Below the pieces are notes generated by a model that searched no databases, was not told where the DNA came from, and saw nothing but the letters and a program-made list of their open reading frames with translations. 16,056 nucleotides of DNA. Origin: an uncultured Desulfotignum sp. GTDB taxonomy: Bacteria > Desulfobacterota > Desulfobacteria > Desulfobacterales > Desulfobacteraceae. The position numbers were made by a program, and so were the translations under genes. Positions within the stretch are counted from its first letter, which is position 1; the number at the start of each line of letters is the position of its first letter. Location: assembly GCA_937951975.1 (NCBI GenBank), contig CALGAJ010000161.1:1-16056 (forward strand). Reading direction: 5' to 3'. Positions 12,876-16,056 of this stretch are shown here, piece after piece.

Positions 12876-14830
12876 CAATGGCTGTTCCCTCTGGGGGGTG
12901 CTGTGTCGGCCCGGCGGGACGGCTTGAACTGCCGGACATGGGTGATCATTTCTTTTGTCAGGAAGTCGGAATGGGTGTCGGCAAACCGGGTCTGAACATA
13001 CAGATCGGTGATGGTCCGGGCGTTGTCTGCCAGATCCGGCCGCAGGACTTTGATTTGATCCAGAAAATCCACAGGCCCGAGATTCGGCGGCTTAACCAGG
13101 CCGATACGCGCCAGGCGTTTGCAGAAAAGGGTATATGCCTCTGCCATGGGGTCTTTTTTTTCCGGGCGAAGCCGGTGCAGAAAAAACCTGAGAAAAAGGG
13201 CCGGAACCAGCAGCGTCAGGCTGATAAGCAAAAGGATCGTTTTCCATTGCCCCCGGGCCGTGTCCACTCCCAGCTGGGTCATCAACGCTTTCTGGGCCGC
13301 AAAGGAATATCCTGTGAACCAGGCTTCCCATTTCAGATTTGCCGCTTCCAGCATAAAGGCCAGTCGTTTGTGGACCGGGATGGCACCGGTGCCTGAAGAA
13401 TTGAGAAAAGAGCCGTCCGGATTCCGTTCCAGGCGTTCGGGTGCCACCACCAGGGTGGGATCCACCCGGACCCACCCCTTATCCGGCATAAACACTTCCA
13501 CCCAGGCGTGGGCCGCGGACTGGCGGACCGTGATATAATCGCCGTAAGGATTGAGTTCTCCCCCCAGATATCCCCCCACCACCCGGGCCGGCACATTCAG
13601 TATATTCATCATGAACGCCAGGGCACCGGCATAATGTTCACAATACCCCTGCCGGGTTTTCAGCATGAAATCATCCACAGGATGGGCCTTGGCCAAAGGC
13701 GGGGTCAATGTATAGGTGAAATGATTTTCTTTGAAAAAAGCCAGGATCCGGTCCAGTTTTTCCCGGGGATCTGAAAGGCCTTTTGCCAGAGACCGGGCCA
13801 GAGACCGGGTATCCGGATTGTTGTCAGGTCCCAGAGCCACCGGTGACGGAACGGGTTCCTTTTTTTCCAGGGTTTTATCCATCATGGACATGGCCTGATA
13901 CACATGCCGGCGGGTCACGGGCCGTGCGGCAAAAAGGGTGTGATCCGTGGTCAAACGGGCACCGGGAGGCGCATCCACGGGCCGGTCCAGGGCAAACAGC
14001 CACCGGCTTTTATGGGGTTCTAAAACAAGGGTGTATGTGACCGAACCGGTCAGATCGCGCTGCCCGGAATCGACAAAAGACGGGCGGTCTGCCGGATGCC
14101 ACTGGACCCCGTTGAACCGGTCGAACACAATCCCCCGCCAGTACATACCCCCGGTCTGGGGCACTTCCTCGCCAAAATCCGCCCGAAAGGCCACGGACGA
14201 ATCCCGGGCCATGCGGGAGATGCTGCCCGGGCTCAGGCTTTCTGTAAATCCGGACTGGCCTGAATCTGGGGGTTGCATGGAAAACAGGCCCTGCTGAAGC
14301 CGGGGAAACAAAAGAAACAGCAGAATCATCAGCGGGACAGCCTGGGCCATGATCCGGGCTGTCAGAGAGATGACGGGCCGGAACCGGCCCCGGGAGTGGT
14401 TGATGCGCACCAGCGCCAGGGTGGTGACAAAGACGCTCACAAACATGTACAGCACGGTCCACAGGGACTCGGAGCGAAACAGACTGGTGATGATGATAAA
14501 ATAAGTGAGCAGCACCGTGATCATCCGGTGGCGGTGGGTGGCCATTTCAAAGGGTTTGATGCCCGCCATCACCGCCATGAGCCTCACAAAGGCATCGGCC
14601 CCGATCTGTACCCGGTAGGTGGCCAGAAGTCCGATGATGCCGGCAAAGGCCAGCACATGGCGAAGCACAGGGCCGGGAACGGGCCATCCGGTTTTAAGCT
14701 GCACCAGCATGTACAGCCACATGAAAACACACCAGACAATGATCCACACGGGCAGGCCCGGGGCATGGGGGGCCATGGCCACTGCCAGAGCACTGATAAC
14801 GGGAACCACATGGCCTTCCGGGTGTTTCAA
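12875..14830 (-). CDS. TgpA-like membrane protein with periplasmic transglutaminase domain
   Basis: A 651-residue inner-membrane protein. About five to six N-terminal transmembrane helices lie within residues 8-180. A large periplasmic part follows with a transglutaminase-like fold whose triad is C397 (GYCEHYAGA), H441 (AHAWVEV) and D457 (VRVDPT). A further helix (about 530-550) precedes a cytoplasmic DUF4129-like tail (YTLFCKRLARIGL and onward). This is the TgpA/YebA layout, thought to cut or crosslink envelope proteins. The frame is open to an ATG at 14977, but that would overlap the DUF58 gene by about 150 bases. I choose TTG at 14830: it overlaps the DUF58 stop as TTGA, has AAGGA about nine bases upstream, and places the first helix at the N-terminus. 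MoxR, DUF58 and TgpA genes commonly travel together. Confidence 0.9.
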   Translation of the reverse strand: MKHPEGHVVPVISALAVAMAPHAPGLPVWIIVWCVFMWLYMLVQLKTGWPVPGPVLRHVLAFAGIIGLLATYRVQIGADAFVRLMAVMAGIKPFEMATHRHRMITVLLTYFIIITSLFRSESLWTVLYMFVSVFVTTLALVRINHSRGRFRPVISLTARIMAQAVPLMILLFLLFPRLQQGLFSMQPPDSGQSGFTESLSPGSISRMARDSSVAFRADFGEEVPQTGGMYWRGIVFDRFNGVQWHPADRPSFVDSGQRDLTGSVTYTLVLEPHKSRWLFALDRPVDAPPGARLTTDHTLFAARPVTRRHVYQAMSMMDKTLEKKEPVPSPVALGPDNNPDTRSLARSLAKGLSDPREKLDRILAFFKENHFTYTLTPPLAKAHPVDDFMLKTRQGYCEHYAGALAFMMNILNVPARVVGGYLGGELNPYGDYITVRQSAAHAWVEVFMPDKGWVRVDPTLVVAPERLERNPDGSFLNSSGTGAIPVHKRLAFMLEAANLKWEAWFTGYSFAAQKALMTQLGVDTARGQWKTILLLISLTLLVPALFLRFFLHRLRPEKKDPMAEAYTLFCKRLARIGLVKPPNLGPVDFLDQIKVLRPDLADNARTITDLYVQTRFADTHSDFLTKEMITHVRQFKPSRRADTAPPRGNSH

Positions 14831-15726
14831 GACAAAGAATCCTTTTTTCCGTACAGGGCCAGGGCACTGAGACACTGATGTTTGTGTCCCGGCCCCTGGG
14901 CCGGAGGGATCATCCGGTCCGGCAGTTTCAGGCCATAGAAAGTTTTTTTGCGGTCCGCTGAAAGCACCATGCGGCACAGCCGGGACAGTTTGAATTCCGT
15001 ATCTTTGGAAGCAATGGCATCAAAATCCAGCATCATGAATCCGCCGGCCCCGGCGCTGAAGTCCTTGACAAAGATCCCCTGGCCTTTGGAAACCGCTTTC
15101 CAGGCGATACGCCCCACATCATGGCCGGGCTGATACAAAGACAAGCCCTGGAAATCATCCGGCCCTGAAAACCGGGAAACAGAGGTTCCGTCGAGGTGGT
15201 CGCCTTCCTGGCCCGGTCTGACAGACCCGTCTGCTGGCGATGGATACACCAGGCAGTTCATGGGCAGGGGTATCCGGGTTGTGAGGCAGAATAAACCAAA
15301 GGGAAATACCGAGGACACCGTCAGAGGACCGGGGGTGAAAATGCCCCGGGCGGCTGTTTTCAAGGGCAGGTGTACGGTTTTGGTTTCACTTTTCAACAGG
15401 CTTGTTTCCAGGATATCCGTCTGTTCCGGCAGGGTAAGGGCCACCCCGGCCCGTTCCATGCCGTTTGACTGCACCTGAAGGGTGAACCGGACGGTGCGGC
15501 CGGCAAATACCGGGGATGCGGATACAAAAAAAAGGCTCAGTCCGGTCAGGTTGTTCACAGAGTAGAACAAAGAGATCAACACCATGCCGCCCAGAAGGAA
15601 AACCAGGATAAATCCGGCATTGTTGTTGTAGTTGATCGAACCGGCCATCATGGCCCCCAGGATAATCAAAAACAGCAGTCCGTGACGGGTGGGGCGGATG
15701 GAAAGGTTTTTTTTGTGTATCATCAT
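14827..15726 (-). CDS. DUF58 domain protein (MoxR-associated)
   Basis: A 299-residue protein with two N-terminal transmembrane helices (about 16-30 and 37-56), then an extracytoplasmic-looking beta-rich part, then the DUF58 core. The DUF58 signature is FSGPDDFQGLSLYQPGHDVG followed by IAWKAVSKGQGIFVKDF (about residues 195-235). This matches the family pattern in which a 'G.ef.glR.Y.pGD..R.idWka.ar' stretch is conserved. DUF58 proteins have a von Willebrand-like fold and are regular partners of MoxR AAA+ ATPases; the molecular role is not settled. Two ATG codons lie in tandem (15726 and 15723), with no strong Shine-Dalgarno site. The gap to the MoxR stop is 24 bases, and the downstream transglutaminase start overlaps this stop. 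Confidence 0.9.
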   Translation of the reverse strand: MMIHKKNLSIRPTRHGLLFLIILGAMMAGSINYNNNAGFILVFLLGGMVLISLFYSVNNLTGLSLFFVSASPVFAGRTVRFTLQVQSNGMERAGVALTLPEQTDILETSLLKSETKTVHLPLKTAARGIFTPGPLTVSSVFPFGLFCLTTRIPLPMNCLVYPSPADGSVRPGQEGDHLDGTSVSRFSGPDDFQGLSLYQPGHDVGRIAWKAVSKGQGIFVKDFSAGAGGFMMLDFDAIASKDTEFKLSRLCRMVLSADRKKTFYGLKLPDRMIPPAQGPGHKHQCLSALALYGKKDSLS

Positions 15727-15750
15727 GACAGGGCAGATCCCGGGTCTGGA

Positions 15751-16056
15751 TCACACAGGAACCGGCACGGTGCTGAACAGATCCATGAGCGGGTCCAGGG
15801 AAAATTCAATCAGGTCCCGGCTGGATCGCAAGCGGTGCCCGGCCACCCAGGGCAGGATCTGCTGAAGGTCTTCGGGCAGGGTATGGTCCCGGCCATGAAG
15901 ATACGCCCAGGCCCGGGCCGCCCGGGACAGGGACAGCCCGGCCCGGGGGGACAGCCCCACCTGAAATTTTCCGGATGTCCGGGTGAACGCCAGAATATCC
16001 TGGAGATAGGTCAAAAACGTGTCTGACACATGGACCTGTTCCACGGCCGTTTGGAT
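15751..16056 (-). CDS. MoxR-family AAA+ ATPase, C-terminal fragment
   Basis: The frame runs off the right edge of the window, so only the last 101 residues are visible. VEQVHVSDTFLTYLQDIL, LSPRAGLSLSRAARAWAYLHGR and LPEDLQQILPWVAGHRL fit the AAA+ lid domain of MoxR proteins, in which a 'GaSPRa...l..aara.A...GR..v.peD' stretch is well conserved. The arginine in SPRA corresponds to the sensor 2 position. Walker motifs lie outside the window. MoxR ATPases are thought to act as chaperones that insert cofactors or assemble complexes, with DUF58 and vWA proteins as partners, and exactly such a gene follows 24 bases downstream. Confidence 0.9.
   Translation of the reverse strand: MQTAVEQVHVSDTFLTYLQDILAFTRTSGKFQVGLSPRAGLSLSRAARAWAYLHGRDHTLPEDLQQILPWVAGHRLRSSRDLIEFSLDPLMDLFSTVPVPV

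Noticed and set aside
14831..14977. N-terminal extension of the transglutaminase protein back to an ATG at 14977
   Set aside because: It would be out of frame inside the conserved DUF58 coding sequence, reads as Gly/Pro-rich filler, and a TTGA overlap with AAGGA ahead explains the start at 14830 better.

Overview
The window looks like chromosomal DNA of an anaerobic Desulfobacterota bacterium of the Desulfobacteraceae type (Desulfotignum or Desulfobacter-like). This is inferred from protein style: a crotonase beside a medium/long-chain acyl-CoA synthetase, a YcaO-TPR protein beside a MOSC protein, and a two-Cache sensor kinase. No taxonomic marker gene is present, so the assignment is tentative. 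Most genes are moderately GC-rich with strong shadow ORFs. The cpaF pair at about 6.5-8.1 kb and its upstream spacer are visibly more A/T-rich.

Layout: (1) 1-282 is the C-terminal end of an enoyl-CoA hydratase/isomerase. It converges on an acyl-CoA synthetase (431-2080, minus). The gap between them holds a perfect 40-bp palindrome nested with other inverted repeats. (2) 2199-5101 (minus) is a two-gene sensor kinase/NarL-type regulator operon. (3) A gene-free divergent region (5102-5426) carries a perfect 22-bp inverted repeat and probable promoters. To its right is an RlmN/Cfr-family radical SAM methyltransferase (5430-6449, plus). (4) 6520-8111 (minus) is a small unrecognised protein overlapping a CpaF/TadA-type secretion ATPase, with no other pilus genes in view. 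(5) 8370-10618 (minus) is a MOSC protein followed by a YcaO protein with a C-terminal TPR domain, behind a good extended -10 promoter. (6) 10717-11625 (minus) is an ECF sigma factor and a short zinc-finger anti-sigma-like protein. (7) 11700-16056 (minus) is a tightly overlapped run: MoxR AAA+ ATPase (partial), DUF58 protein, TgpA-like membrane transglutaminase and MutY.

How genes may work together: the acyl-CoA synthetase and crotonase fit fatty acid activation and beta-oxidation. The kinase and regulator form one signalling pair. MoxR, DUF58 and transglutaminase form a well-known envelope-associated set, with the DNA repair gene mutY attached by translational coupling. The most interesting candidate for an undescribed system is the MOSC plus YcaO-TPR pair, which could be an ATP-dependent backbone or sulfur-transfer modification unit. 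The orphan CpaF ATPase with its small partner comes second. Both are inferences from domain content and neighbourhood only.
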